NCBI GenBank assembly: GCA_028641055.1
Contig: CM054057.1
Span: 583,387,158-583,451,157 of the forward strand
Source of the DNA: Alopecurus myosuroides
Lineage: Eukaryota > Streptophyta > Magnoliopsida > Poales > Poaceae
DNA: 64,000 nucleotides
Direction: 5' to 3'
This document shows positions 10,100 through 22,228 of this stretch, in pieces. Position numbers and translations under genes: made by a program. The notes under the pieces were generated by a model. The model did not search any database. It saw only the letters and a list, made by a program, of their open reading frames with translations, and had not been told where the DNA came from. Every line of letters begins with the position of its first letter. Within the stretch, counting starts at the first letter, position 1.

Positions 10100-12270
10100 A
10101 CATCCTGAATCTTCCGAAGAGGTGGGTTCTACCTTTTTGTTTTGTGTTCCTATGGGCAATCCTAGCACAAGCAAGAAAATAGTTCCACATTGCTACCCCC
10201 TTTCGACGCAGTTACCGCGTGTTTCCGTATAAGTCCGGTATTTCTCCAGCGGGGCTAGGGTTTCACCGGGAGGGGGCTATGGAGCGTCTGGATCCCAACA
10301 CAAGCTAGGGGGTTCCATACCATGATAGTATAGGTGTGTTGTGTGCTTTGGATGTCAAATATTGCTCTCCGGGGTGTGACCCGCTTCACCGGCATCCATT
10401 TCTCTCTCGTGAGAGCTTACAGGGTGAAACTCCTGTATCGGACCAAACATCCTGAATCTTCCGAAGAGGTGGGTTGTACCTCTTTTTTTTGTGTTCCTAT
10501 GGGCTATCCTAGCCCAAGCAAACAAATAGTTCCACATTGCTACCCCCTTTCGACGCAGTTACCGCGTGTTTCCGTATAAGTCTGGTATTTCTCCAGCGGG
10601 GCTAGGGTTTCACTGGGAGGGGGGCTACGGAGCGTCTGGATCCCAACACAAGCTAGGGGGTTCCATACCATGATAGTATAGGTGTGTTGTGTGCTTTGGA
10701 TGTCAAAGATTGCTCTCCGGGGTGTGACCCGCTTCACCGGCATCCACTTCTCTCTCGTGAGAGCTTACAGGGTGAAACTTCTGTATCGGACCAACATCAT
10801 GAATCTTCCGAAGAGGTGGGTTCTACCTCTTTGTTTTGTGTTCCTATGGGATATCCTAGCACAACCAAGCAAATAGTCCACATTGCTACCCCCTTTCGAC
10901 GCAGTTACCGCGTGTTTCCGTATAAGTCAGGTATTTCTCCAGCGGGGCTAGGGTTTCACCGGGAGGGGGGCTACGGAGTCTCTGAATCACAACAAAATCT
11001 AGGGGGTGCCATACCATGTTAGTATAGGTGTGTTGTGTGCTTTGGATGTCAAAGATTGCTCTCCGGGGTGTGACCCGCTTCACCGGCATCCATTTCTCTC
11101 TCGTGAGCGCTTATAGGGTGAAACTCCTGTATCGGACCAAACATCCTGAATCTTCCGAAGAGGTGGGTTCTACCTTTTTGTTTTGTGTGCCTATGGGCTA
11201 TCCTAGCACAACCAAGCAAATAGTTCCACATTGCTACCCCCTTTCGATGCAGTTACCGCGTGTTTCCGTATAAGTCAGGTATTTCTCCAGCGGGGCTAGG
11301 GTTTCACCGGGAGGGGGGCTACGGAGTGTCTGGATCCCAACATAAGCTAGGGGGTGCCATACCATGTTAGTATATGTGTTTTTGTGTGCTTTGGATGTCA
11401 AAGATTGCTCTCCGGGGTGTGACCCGCTTCACCGGCATCCACTTCTCTCTCGTGAGAGCTTACAGGGTGAAACTCCTGTATCGGACCAACATCCTGAATC
11501 TTCCGAAGAGGTGGGTTCTACCTCTTTGTTTTGTGTTCCTATGGGATATCCTAGCACAACCAAGCAAATAGTCCACATTGCTACCCCCTTTCGACGCAGT
11601 TACCGCGTGTTTCCGTATAAGTCAGGTATTTCTCCAGCGGGGCTAGGGTTTCACCGGGAGGGGGGCTACGGAGTCTCTGAATCACAACAAAATCTAGGGG
11701 GTGCCATACCATGTTAGTATAGGTGTGTTGTGTGCTTTGGATGTCAAAGATTGCTCTCCGGGGTGTGACCCGCTTCACCGGCATCCATTTCTCTCTCGTG
11801 AGCGCTTATAGGGTGAAACTCCTGTATCGGACCAAACATCCTGAATCTTCCGAAGAGGTGGGTTCTACCTTTTTGTTTTGTGTGCCTATGGGCTATCCTA
11901 GAACAACCAAGCAAATAGTTCCACATTGCTACCCCCTTTCGATGCAGTTACCGCGTGTTTCCGTATAAGTCAGGTATTTCTCCAGCGGGGCTAGGGTTTC
12001 ACCGGGAGGGGGGCTACGGAGTGTCTGGATCCAAACATAAGCTAGGGGGTGCCATACCATGTTAGTATAGGTGTTTTTGTGTGCTTTGGATGTCAAAGAT
12101 TTCTCTCCGGGGTGTGACCCGCTTCACCGGCATCCACTTCTCTCTCGTGAGCGCTTAGGGTGAAACTCCTGTATCGGACCAAACATCATGAATCTTCGGA
12201 AGAGGTGGGTTATACCTTTTTGTTCTGTGTTCCTATGGGCTATCCTAGCACAACCAAGCAAATATCTCTA
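10100..12270. repeat. Tandem array, 346-349-bp unit, six copies with dimeric structure
   Basis: GGATGTCAAA recurs at 10350, 10698, 11044, 11393, 11739 and 12088 (spacings 348, 346, 349, 346, 349). Alternate copies are the most alike: the blocks starting near 10698 and 11393, and near 11044 and 11739, give a 695-bp higher-order dimer. Frames on both strands here are identical copies of non-genic repeat. Related repeats occur at 40060-41390 in MULE2 and at 28660-30110 in CACTA3. Confidence 0.9.
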
Positions 12271-13085
12271 AAAATGTCTAGAAATGACATGGCCGAGTAG
12301 TGCAGACAGCACCCGTCTACACTATTGTACATGCCTAGCTTAAAAACAGAGGGAACCTGATCCTCTTACTTTGCCCACCTTACGTTCTCTGACTTTCTCC
12401 CATCACACGTGGGTCCGGTGTGTGATGGGCTCCATTTGTCAGGGACCTAAAGTCAGAGGATCGCGTTCCCGCACAGAGAATTGCTCGTCTCAGCGTCTGC
12501 AGGCCGTTGCCGCCGTAGTTTGCATGCATGGACTCGATCTGCACCGTTCCTTACGATCAAACGGTCGAAAATGAAGCGGTGCATGGACTGGGTGTTTTGT
12601 CTCAATGTAACGGCATGTAACAACGGACACTGTCTAGTGGGGCCCCGTTCACCAGCCCGGTGCATGCACGCCTCGTTTTTTCAGAGTAAACAACGTGGCA
12701 GAAGAAGAAAATAGTTAACGTCGCGTCGCATTTGCAGCAGCCATCCACGCCTGGTTTCAGAAACACGAGTCGCGTCGCATTTGCAGCGACGCAGCCCTCC
12801 ACGCCTAGTTTTCAGAAGATACGCATCAATGCATATGCAGCGAGGCAGGATTTGGCGTGAGACTTTGGACTTTCTTCTCTTCACCTCTTTAATACACGCA
12901 TGCAACGTCGAATCACTTGACTGCCTAATGCACACGCGCTCGTACTCCGTATCACTAGCTGTCCTAGGCCTACGCCTATGCCTGTTCTACACCGCTTTGA
13001 CCATGCATCGACTCTTCTACACTGCACCCAATGTTTTCACACTGTTTGCTTCATCTACCCCAATTAATTCACGTCTAATCGTGCC

Positions 13086-13093
13086 TTTAAATA
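13086..13093 (+). promoter_or_regulatory. TATA box of the MULE1 second ORF
   Basis: TTTAAATA lies 80 bp upstream of the ATG at 13166; the same element lies at 42208-42215 ahead of the MULE2 homologue. Confidence 0.5.
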
Positions 13094-13165
13094 GACCGTT
13101 TCACTCGTCCTCTTCTCATCCCTCTCCATCCCTTTGCCCTTCTCTCCCTAGCTTCAAGCCCTAAC

Positions 13166-13558
13166 ATGTCTTCCTACTCTCTACCATCTAGCCCCGAGTC
13201 GGTCTCCGACGAGGACAACCATCCAAAAGATCGGCCTTGGTACGAGGCCGATTATACGTCGGAGGAAGTCGAATCTCCCAAACGGGAGAGATCGCCATCG
13301 CCGCCCTTCGTCCACAACCCCAAGCCCTCCCTCACCGCCCACAACGACCTCTCCCCCAAGACGATCCGCTGCCTCAAGGAACTGGAGCGGCTGGAGAAGA
13401 AGGAGTTGAAGGCCGAGGAGAAGAAGCAGGCGAAGGAGGACGTGAAGGCAATGCGGGCCAGCATCAAGCGGGTCCGTGAGAGGAGGAGGAGAGGATGACG
13501 GAGAACCGCCGCGTCCGCGTCAACAAGGAGATGGAGTACAGGGCGGAGGAATGGAAGT
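13166..13558 (+). pseudogene. MULE1 second ORF, small acidic/basic protein, frameshifted near its end
   Basis: The frame runs from 13166 to a stop at 13498 (110 aa). The N-terminus (YSLPSSPESVSDEDNHP) is acidic, the middle has a PKRERSPSPPFVH stretch, and the C-terminal half is a Lys/Glu/Arg-rich helix. The homologue at 42289 in MULE2 is 139 aa and ends in a MEWK tail. Here the equivalent tail (ending AEEWK, stop about 13558) sits in another frame just past the stop, so a small indel near 13485 has shifted it. No known domain is visible; composition suggests a nuclear, nucleic-acid- or protein-binding role, which is inference. Confidence 0.55.
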
Positions 13559-13559
13559 A

Positions 13560-14200
13560 GGGCGCCGGAGGGCGGCAAGGCCTCCCGGGCGCCGGAGGGC
13601 GGCAAGGGCTCCCGCATGCAGCGCAGGAGCAGTTAGGGCTCCCGCATGCAGAGCGGGAGCAGTTAGTTTTTTTTAATTAGATGTAATGTCCCTAGGGCCC
13701 CACTGATTATATGTAAAGTGGGGCCAGTTATCGAATTATAAGTATGTTTAATTATATATATATATAAAGTTATGTCCTTATATTTGTCCAAATATGTACC
13801 CACTGTTTAGAAGTTTTTTACTTTCTAATTATCGCTTTTTTAAAAAAATATTTCTAATTATCGCTTTAAAATATGCACATTGTAAACAAAATTTATATAT
13901 AAGAGATGTAATGCATTATGTTTTCTAAGATAATCTACAAATTTCAGTTGATCACAGTATATATTTTATATTATTAATACGAATAATTTGATGGTTTAAT
14001 AAATGGATAATGTGTAGTCTGCATGTAGGGATTAATAAATATAAATAGATAATGTGTAGTCTGCATGTTGACATTGGGCCTCGTCAACAGCTGGGGCCCA
14101 CATGCAGCACCAGCCGTCAACAGTTGGGGCACACAAGTCGCGCCAACGCGCAACAACTGGGGCCCATATGCCGCACCAACGGTTCTATGATGGGTCCCAC
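13560..14200. other. MULE1 3' non-coding region
   Basis: AT-rich sequence with a short TA run near 13755 and two copies of AATGTGTAGTCTGCATGT (14009 and 14050). No gene seen. Confidence 0.5.
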
Positions 14201-14325
14201 AGGTCAGCATCCTAACGGGGGCAGAAAATAACGGTGGGAGCAGCGAAAGGAGTCCTTGGCACAAACTAGGGGCAAAACTGAGGTCGATTCGGCGCTAGGG
14301 GTAAAACTGAGGTCGTGGTGCCAAT

Positions 14326-16390
14326 TGTTGTCTATGGCTCACACTTGCATAGTTGGCATGTAGCTTGGTGAATCGGGCCGCAAATGTCATGTAGCCTACG
14401 TGGGCCTGCGTTGCACGGTGCAGCCAAGTTGTTTTCAGTTTTCTTTTCGTTTCCACGTCAGCTGAGCCCATTTGTCTCGTTTGTCTTCGTTGCACAGCTG
14501 TTGTTTTTGTGCTAATGCCGAGCTGTTGTTCACATCGAGTATTTCATAACACAACATATTTATGATGCAAATTTTGAAGAAAAGTAACACTGATGCAATA
14601 TTACAACTTGATGTCTTCTTATTCGAAGTTTGTTCGACCTGTCCACAAAATATGTACAAGTTCATCGAGACATCAAGAAGGCCATATGTACGATCCAGGG
14701 AGTAAATTCATAATTATATCGCACAATTACTGATTTCTGCCTCTCAGTGATCCATTTATTCCTAAATATTCAAAGATCATGTTTACAGGTTGGCGTTTGT
14801 TGTAATCTGTTGTGATATTTTTTTAAATTGTTGGTGATTTTTATTGGAAATTAATCTACATGAAAAAAATTATATTAACCTCTTTATTTAGCATTATATT
14901 TTTTAGAATGTTGCAACAATTCATTTCCAATACCATTTTTTGGTACGAGGGTTTGAGTTTGTTGCAGTACTAGGGGGTAAATCACCATGGTGGATGTTTT
15001 TGATGTAAATATCAGGAAGGTGAGGGGAAACGAGATAACACCCTTTCGTTTAAGTGGGGCAACTCCTTACTATAGGTTAGTTTTTCAACAATTGGGGGAG
15101 GGGGGAGGGATTAAATGAAAACCATGTCGTGGCTGAATCTGGTCGTTGGACAGCTAACGATGAAATATGACCAATTTTTGGGTACACATAAACCGACCTA
15201 GTGTTGGCGAAAGGGCAACCCCGCAAACATAATAGATCATGGATGCAATATTAAGAATTAAGCCGCCTACACTATTGGTGGACAAAAATATTTCCATGAT
15301 GCAATAGAATCAAATTTAACAACAAGAAAAACAAGATAAAACACATGAAATAGGCTTGAATTATTTGAATCAGTAAACTCATGTCTTGATATTGCCCGAA
15401 CAACTCAACTACCGTGATATGATAACACCTCCATGTGTGTTGGAAATTTGGCACGCTTGTTTTTTTTTCTATTAACTAGACTAGTACTTAAACTAATGAG
15501 ATAACTAGCATTTACCCCATCTTCCGGATAGAAAATACAGAATTTTTTTTTCAGCGTGACCATGGAAACATAAAAAATTGCTAATGAAACACCAAAACAA
15601 AATATATGTGAGATGATAGGTTGAGTCCTAAAGGATCATTTCACAACCTGATATGACCAAATGATATCAATTTCTTGTATGTATTAACATCTTTTCCTTT
15701 AATATCGAACTACAAAAAGTTAAATAGTTAAACTGGTGCCATGTGGCAGATAACTATATTTTAGGTGTTCCAAATAATTTTTATCTTAAGAGATAAATAT
15801 AACAAATCAATAACTCAATTTCACTACAGACCCTCCATGTGGATGAATTATTACCCCCTTTATCAATTACTATCTCGGAACCACCATGATTCACATGATA
15901 GAATAGATTGAATAGCTCCATCCAGCGTGTTGTATATAATGAGGTCTTGCAACGAGAAGCGGACTAAAGAAAGATATAGGGAATTTATCTCAAGAGAGTT
16001 AGCCACCATGAATAGTAGTTCACTATTCCTCAAGACAATTACCCTCATTTTATTTTATTATGATTATGCTTGCGAGAAAATACAAAAACATATTGTACCA
16101 CACACACTATCAAAAATATGTTAGATTGGAAGGCATCGGCAAAAGAGCAACATACGCGAGACTGAATGGTGGGGCTTCATCTAGTATGCATCCTTGCTCT
16201 CGGATGCTGCAATGCATGTCCAGAACTCTGAGGTCAAGTTCCTGTCGAGGAAACAGTAACCCGAAGTCCTCTGTCCTAGAGAGACTACAACTTTGAGTAT
16301 GCGCTATACTGTTGTCTGTTTGAGTAGTTCTTCTGCATCGGAGCATACGCTTTTGGGGGTCTAAACAATATCTTCCTCCGCCTGCGCCTG
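14326..16390. repeat. Downstream flank of cysteine-rich gene copy 1 (duplicated block, part b)
   Basis: This continues the block interrupted by MULE1 and is similar to 31751-33820 throughout (for example TGTCTATGGCTCACACTTG near 14330 versus 31752, and the CTCAAGAGAG...GCCACCATGAATAGT stretch near 15990 versus 33517). It holds no convincing coding frame. Confidence 0.7.
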
Positions 16391-16392
16391 GT

Positions 16393-16640
16393 ATGCTTGA
16401 AAAGACTGCACAACCTTCTCTCGCCGTCGCCTGCCTCGTCATGCTGGCCTTGTATTCCTTACGGCAGTCGGTGGCGTCGGAGACACCATGCCGAGATGTG
16501 AGCTGTCCGTGCAACACGGTATGCAGCAAGACTTCCTCGCCGCCCCCACCGGCTGCACCCACCATGCGTCCAACTCCGTAGCCATGACGGACTTCCTGGG
16601 TCCCTGCAATCGACACGCCCTGAATAAGGAATTTGCATGT
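16393..16640 (+). pseudogene. Cysteine-rich gene copy 2, broken by internal deletions
   Basis: The signal-peptide part (LAVACLVMLALYSLRQSV) and the first cysteine pair match the gene at 5554. A deletion of about 175 bp then joins residue about 40 to the CNTVC motif near residue 98. A second deletion of about 21 bp after the PTP motif creates a TAG at about 16579. The remaining 3' coding and flank sequence follows to CACTA3 at 16682. Only 62 codons stay open and the cysteine modules are lost. It confirms tandem duplication of the locus. Confidence 0.75.
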
Positions 16641-16650
16641 GCGTGCTCAC

Positions 16651-16730
16651 AGAATAATAAAAAACATTCATACGTTACATACATTAGTAGAGAACCCTCC
16701 ATTCATCCCGGTTTATAAGGGCTATCTGTC
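16651..16730 (+). repeat. 170-bp tandem duplication, copy 1 left part (split by CACTA1)
   Basis: This segment plus 27881-27970 makes one copy of a duplicated unit spanning the left border of CACTA3 and its host flank. The second copy is at 27971-28138. Confidence 0.85.
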
Positions 16731-17258
16731 CACTAGTGGAAACAACCCCTTTCGTCCAGGGGGTCAGGGGACAAATGCTATGCATTGGTCCCGGTTTGTG
16801 CGCCCGAGGCAACACAAATCGCCTGGGGACATTGGTCCCGGTTCGTGGGGAGGCATTGGTCCCGGTTTGTGGCATGAACCGGGACCAATGCCTAGCCACA
16901 GGCCAAGTGGCACGCGCATGGGCATTGGTCCCGGTTCATTCCACAAACCGGGACCAATGCCCCCCTTCCCCTATATATACTGCCCCACAGCCCCCCTTCC
17001 ATATTTTTTTTTGCTTGGAGGTGTGAGAGAGGTGGGTGTTAGTGTGTGTTATTTTACTATGCACACGAGGTTTTAGACGAAATTCCCGAGCCACACATAA
17101 ACTCACTGGAAATGGTATCTTCGACCGAGGTTAACAAACTTATCTTTTTCATCTGTAATTGATACATAAAAAAGTAATATTTATCGTTGTACTGTGGTCA
17201 TTTCTCTATTGAATATGTTATTGTAATGTGTTTTGATAAACTTAATTATACGATGCAG

Positions 17259-20200
17259 ATGGATGCACGGCAGCGATGGATGTACGGTGACCGAAGCACT
17301 TCCGAGTATATGGCAGGCCTGAATGCATTTCTCGCTATAGCTCAGGCGAACAAAGATAATGGCTTTATGTGTTGCCCATGTGTTGATTGTCGGAACGTCA
17401 GGGAGCACTTTTCCTTGAGAATCCTTCACGGCCACCTACTTCGGAGAGGTTTCTTGCCCAACTATAATTGCTGGACCAAGCATGGAGAAAGAGGGGTTGT
17501 GATGGAAGACAACGAAGAAGAAGAAGAAGATCCTTTGTTCCCTGAATACGGTGATACTGCAATGGAAGACAATGCAGAAGAAGGAGGTGATCAAGAACCG
17601 GCATCAGAAAAGCCCGATGATGATCTTGGTCGAGTTATTGCTGATGCAAGTGAAGACTGTGAAAGTGAATTGGAGAGGTTCAAGCTGGACAACATGTTAC
17701 AGGATCACAAAAAGTTGTTGTACCCAAATTGTGAAGATGGTAGCACAAAGCTCGGTACCACACTGGAGTTGCTGAAATGGAAGGCACAGAACGGTGTGAC
17801 TGACAAGGCATTTGGGAGTTTACTTCAACTAATGAAGCCAAAGCTTCCAAAGGATAACGAATTGCCTGAGAGTACGTACGAAGCAAAAAAAAAAAGCTCT
17901 CTTCCCTTTAGGATTAGATGTGCAGAAGATACATGCATGCATTAATGACTGCATCCTCTACCGCGGTGAGAAGTACGAGAATTTGGATGAATGTCTGGTA
18001 TGCACTGCACTGCGGTATAAGATAAAAGCAGATGACCCTGGTGATGTTGACGGCGAGCCCCCCCCCCCCCCCCCCCCGTAAGAGGGTTCCTGCTAAGGTG
18101 ATGTGGTATGCTCCTATAATACCACGGTTGAAACGTCTGTTTAGAAACAAAGAGCATGCTAGGTTGTTGCGATGGCACAAAGAAGACCATAAGAAAGACG
18201 GAAAGTTGAGACACCCCGCCGATGGATCGCAGTGGAGAAAGATCGAGAGAGACTTCCCGGACTTTACAGGAGAGGCAAGAAACTTATGGTTTGGTCTAAG
18301 TACAGATGGCTTTAATCCTTTTGGGGAGCAGAGCTCCAGTCATAGCACCTGGCACGTAACTCTATGTATGTACAACCTTTCTCCTTGGTTGTGCATGAAG
18401 CGTAAGTTCATTATGATGCCAGTTCTCATCCAAGGCCCGAGGCAACCTGGCAACGACATTGATGTGTATCTAAGACCATTAATGGAAGAACTCTTACAAT
18501 TGTGGGGCAAACCAGGTGTACGTGTGTGGGATGAGAACGAACAAAAGCCATTTGATCTACGGGCGTTGCTTTTCGTAACCATCAATGATTGGCCTGCTCT
18601 TAGTAACATTTTCGGACATACAAACAAGGGATACAATGCATGCACACACTGTTTAGATAAGACTGACAGTGTTTATTTGGATAAATGTAAAAAGGTTGTA
18701 TACCTAGGGCATCGTAGATTTCTTCCGATCAAGCATCCCGTAAGAAAGAAAGGAGGGAAGCATGTCAGAGGTGAGGCAGATAACCGGAAGAAGCCTGACC
18801 TCCGTAGTGGTAATGATTTATTCGATATGGTCAAGGACCTAAAAGTAATCTTTGGGAAGGGTGATGAAAGCCATCCAGTTCCGAACGGCCCTGATAAGCG
18901 CGCACCCATGTGGAAGAAGAAATCTATATTTTAGAGGTCCGGTCTTCAATCGACGTGATGCACGTGACAAAGAATCTCTGCGTCAACCTGCTATGCTTCC
19001 TGCGTGTATGGGAAGTCAAAAGATACGCCAGAAGCACGGGAGGACCAACAACGTATGAAAGACCCAAGCAACAAGCACACGGATACAGGGCGCCATTACT
19101 TAAGCAGCTACGCTCTTACTAAAGCAGAGAAGGAAATATTTTTTGAAGTCCTTTACAATATCAAGGTTCCGTCTGGCTTCTCGTTGGATATAAAGGGTAT
19201 AATAAACATGGCAGAGAAAAAATTCCAAAACCTGAAGTCTCATGACTGCCACGTGATTATGACGCAGTTGCTTCCGATTGCATTGAGGGGGCTTCTACTG
19301 GAAAATGTTCGAGTACCCATTGTGAAGCTATGTGCATTCCTCAACGCAATATCTCAGAAGGTAATCGATCCAGAAATTCTGGCAAGATTACAGAGGGATG
19401 TGGTCCAGTGTCTTGTTAGTTTTGAGTTGGTGTTCCCACCATCCATCTTCAACATTATGACTCATCTCCTGGTTCACCTATGTGAAGAGATTCATATTCT
19501 CGGTCCGGTATTTCTACACAATATGTTCCCCTTTGAGAGGTTCATGGGAGTCTTGAAAAAATATGTTCATAACCGTGCTAGGCCAGAAGGAAGCATCTCG
19601 AAGGGCTATGGAAAAGAGGAGGTCATTGGGTTCTGTGTTGACTTTATTTCTCATCTTAATACGATTGGTGTTCCTGAATTACGGCATGAGGGGAGACTGC
19701 GGGAAAAGGAACGCCGGGAAAGAAAACAATGAAACCCAGGGACGGGCATTCTTTCACCAAAGCACACTACACAATTCTACAAAATTCTATGTTCGTGGCT
19801 CCGTATCTCGAGGAACACAAGAATATTGTACGCTCCACAAACCCGGGGAAGGATGACTCATGGATTAAACGCAAACACATGGAGACTTTTGGAAGTTGTT
19901 GCAAACACATCTTATAAATGACACCACTGTTGAAGATCAGCTGTACATGTTGGCCGGGTCACCATCTTCAACTATTGGGAGTTTTCAAGGGTACGAGATA
20001 AATGGGAATACAGTTTACACGATCTCCCAAGATAAGAAGAGGACCAACCAAAACAGTGGTGTCCGCTTTGATACAACAAACGAGAATGGAAAAAATGACA
20101 CATACTATGGTTACATAGAGGAGATATGGGAACTTGACTATGGACCTTCTTTTAAGGTCCCTTTGTTCAAGTGCAAATGGGTCAATCTGAATGGAGAAGG

Positions 20201-20607
20201 GGTAAAGGTAGACCCGCTTTACGGAATGACAACAGTGGATATCAACAATATTGGTTACAATGACGAACCATTCGTCCTAGCCAATGATGTGGCTCAGGTC
20301 TTCTATGTGAAGGACATGTCCTCCAGACCAAAAAAAAATAAAAAATAAGCAAACAAATACATCATACGATGAGCCGAAGCGTCACATAGTTCTTTCAGGG
20401 AAAAGAAACATCGTGGGAATCGAGGACACGACAGACATGTCAGAAGATTATAATAAGTTTATTGAAATTCCAACCTTCACAGTGAAAGCTGACCCCACCA
20501 TCCCGTTAAATAATGAAGATGCTCCATGGTTACGGCCGAAGCGTCCTAAGCAAAGGACACGAAGCAAATTCAGAAGACTAGATAGTGATGTTGTTGGTGA
20601 TGTGTAA
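17259..20607 (+). pseudogene. CACTA transposase (TNP2/TNPD type), multiply frameshifted
   Basis: The N-terminal transposase-associated domain starts MDARQRWMYG with CPCVDCRN (17259-17410). The TNP2 core spans about 17900-18930 (LLRWHKEDHKKDG, FGLSTDGFNPFG, NYNCWTKHGERG-type signatures across frames), followed by a DUF4218-like region (19060-19730; PFERFMG, HLLVHLCEEI) and a DUF4216-like C-terminal region (19900-20350; YYGYIEEIWELDYG, PLFKCKWV). An AG just before 17259 looks like a splice acceptor. Lesions include a shift at an A11 run (about 17890), a C run (about 18059-18077), a deletion with shift near 18934, a shift near 19003, one near 19890, and a stop near 20346. It cannot encode an active enzyme as it stands. 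Confidence 0.85.
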
Positions 20608-20964
20608 TAATAAACGTGGAATACATGATCATAGTTTTGTTTGATCAATAATTTGTATTGCACTACTAGAGATTTGCTTATAGCAGCATATCCTACCACA
20701 GGCGAACACGAAAGTCGACGCGCCTGGGCTAATTAGCGCAGGCGAACAGGTAAACGGTGCGCCTGGGGTAAGCCTCTTACCCCAGGCGAACAAATTATGG
20801 AAGCGACTGGGGTAAGTTTGGCAGGGTACCCATCACCACCCCCTGGCACTTTTCCTTTACCCCAGGCGAATAGTGCACCTGTTCGCCTCCGGTATAACAC
20901 ATACCCCAGGCGAAAAACGTACCTCTGCGCCTGGGGTAAGCCCTCGCTGTTGCTGCAAAAAATG

Positions 20965-21300
20965 AGAAAACCTTTAGGACCGGTTTTTGTTACAAACCGG
21001 TCCTAAAGGCCTTGCGACCATTTGCTGCAGGGAGGGGGGCCCAGGGGACAGATCCTTTAGAACCGGTTTGTAACAAAAACCGGTCCTAAAGGCCTTGCGA
21101 CCATTTGCTGCAGGGAGGGGGGCCCAGGGGACAGATCCTTTAGAACCGGTTTGTAACAAAAACCGGTCCTAAAGGTTTTGCGACCATTTGCTGCAGGGAG
21201 TGGGGCCCAGGGGCAGATCCTTTAGAACCGGTTTGTAGCACAAACCGGTCCTAAAGGCCTCCTTTAGAACCGGTTTGTATGACAAACCGGTTCCAATGTC
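20965..21300. repeat. 83-bp tandem repeat with inverted CCGGTT motifs, three copies
   Basis: The unit containing TTGCGACCATTTGCTGCAGG starts near 21011, 21094 and 21177. Each carries facing copies of TTTAGAACCGGTTTGT and AAACCGGTCCTAAAGG. This resembles the sub-terminal repeats of a different CACTA family, perhaps a small remnant inside CACTA2. Confidence 0.8.
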
Positions 21301-22228
21301 CTTAGCTCAATGCTTTTTATTCTAAGTGGTCACCAGATCACCCGCACCCGCACCCACACGCACCCACACGCCGCCGTCGTCTCCCACGCCAGTGTCGAGG
21401 AGGAGCAGAGCAGGTCGCCGCCGCCCACTCTGTCGTCGCCCACTCCGTCGTCGTCGTCGTTGCGGATCCAGGTCAACCCCCCTCCCTCCCATCCCCCCTC
21501 CATCCCAGCCCACTCCCTCCCGTCGTCGTTGTGGATCCAGAGGATGCATATGCGCCTGCTCCTGGTGGCCGCGGTGCTCCTAGATTAGACGAATCTGAAA
21601 TGGATTTAGTGAACCGGTTTTGTTGCCCATATGCAACAGATCAACAGGACCTATACAATATCTCATTGCATCACATCCTGTGCATACACACTGGACTTCA
21701 CTAATGATCAATTGGAGTTTATCCGTCAGCAATGTGTCAATGAGAATTACAAGACCATGAGTTTGCTGCTATCTTCCAAGAAATATCTTCAAATATGTGA
21801 ACTAGATATTATCTTAATCACATTTCTACCTCCCTTATGGTGAATGAATTAAGATGGATAATAATCAGTGATAAAAGTTTCCGTAGAAACTTGTTCCATT
21901 GGTGACCAATGGTCTCAAGGGGGAAGGAATGTCAGGGAATGTAATAGGGGGGTTATTAGTGGTTTAGTAGCAGTGAGGGTATTATCGGTATTTCATCTAA
22001 GATTCTGTTTCCCATGTGGCTTCACAATGCTTGCAAAGCATCGGTTTCGTCACATGATTCTGCATTTCAGGAATCCACCTACAAGTGTTGCTTTGTTTTT
22101 GGATATTCCAATAAAGTAGATAGCCTTTCTGCATTTGTTTTGTGATAGGTAGGTGCTGCCATTTGTCTTTGTTTTGTGATAATTAAGCTCCTCTAACCTC
22201 TATGTCTACTTTCTTAATTTAATAGAAC

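Larger units (their letters stand above)
6665..14325 (+). mobile_element. MULE1: non-autonomous Mutator-like element, about 7.7 kb
   Basis: The left end GGGTCATTTATCGAATTGCC is the same as that of MULE2 (34924). The right sub-terminal part (about 14210-14325) is the inverted counterpart, with CTCAGTTTTACCCCTAGCGC on the complementary strand. The order inside is left TIR, acidic ORF 7116-7772, about 200-bp tandem repeats, about 348-bp tandem repeats, then the small ORF at 13166. No transposase is present. The outermost roughly 25 bp of the right TIR and the right target duplication are missing. A paralogous unoccupied site lies at about 31732-31750. Confidence 0.8.

Noticed and set aside
10334..12270. 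Many 60-117-codon frames on both strands
   Set aside because: They repeat at the 348-bp period and are by-products of the tandem array.
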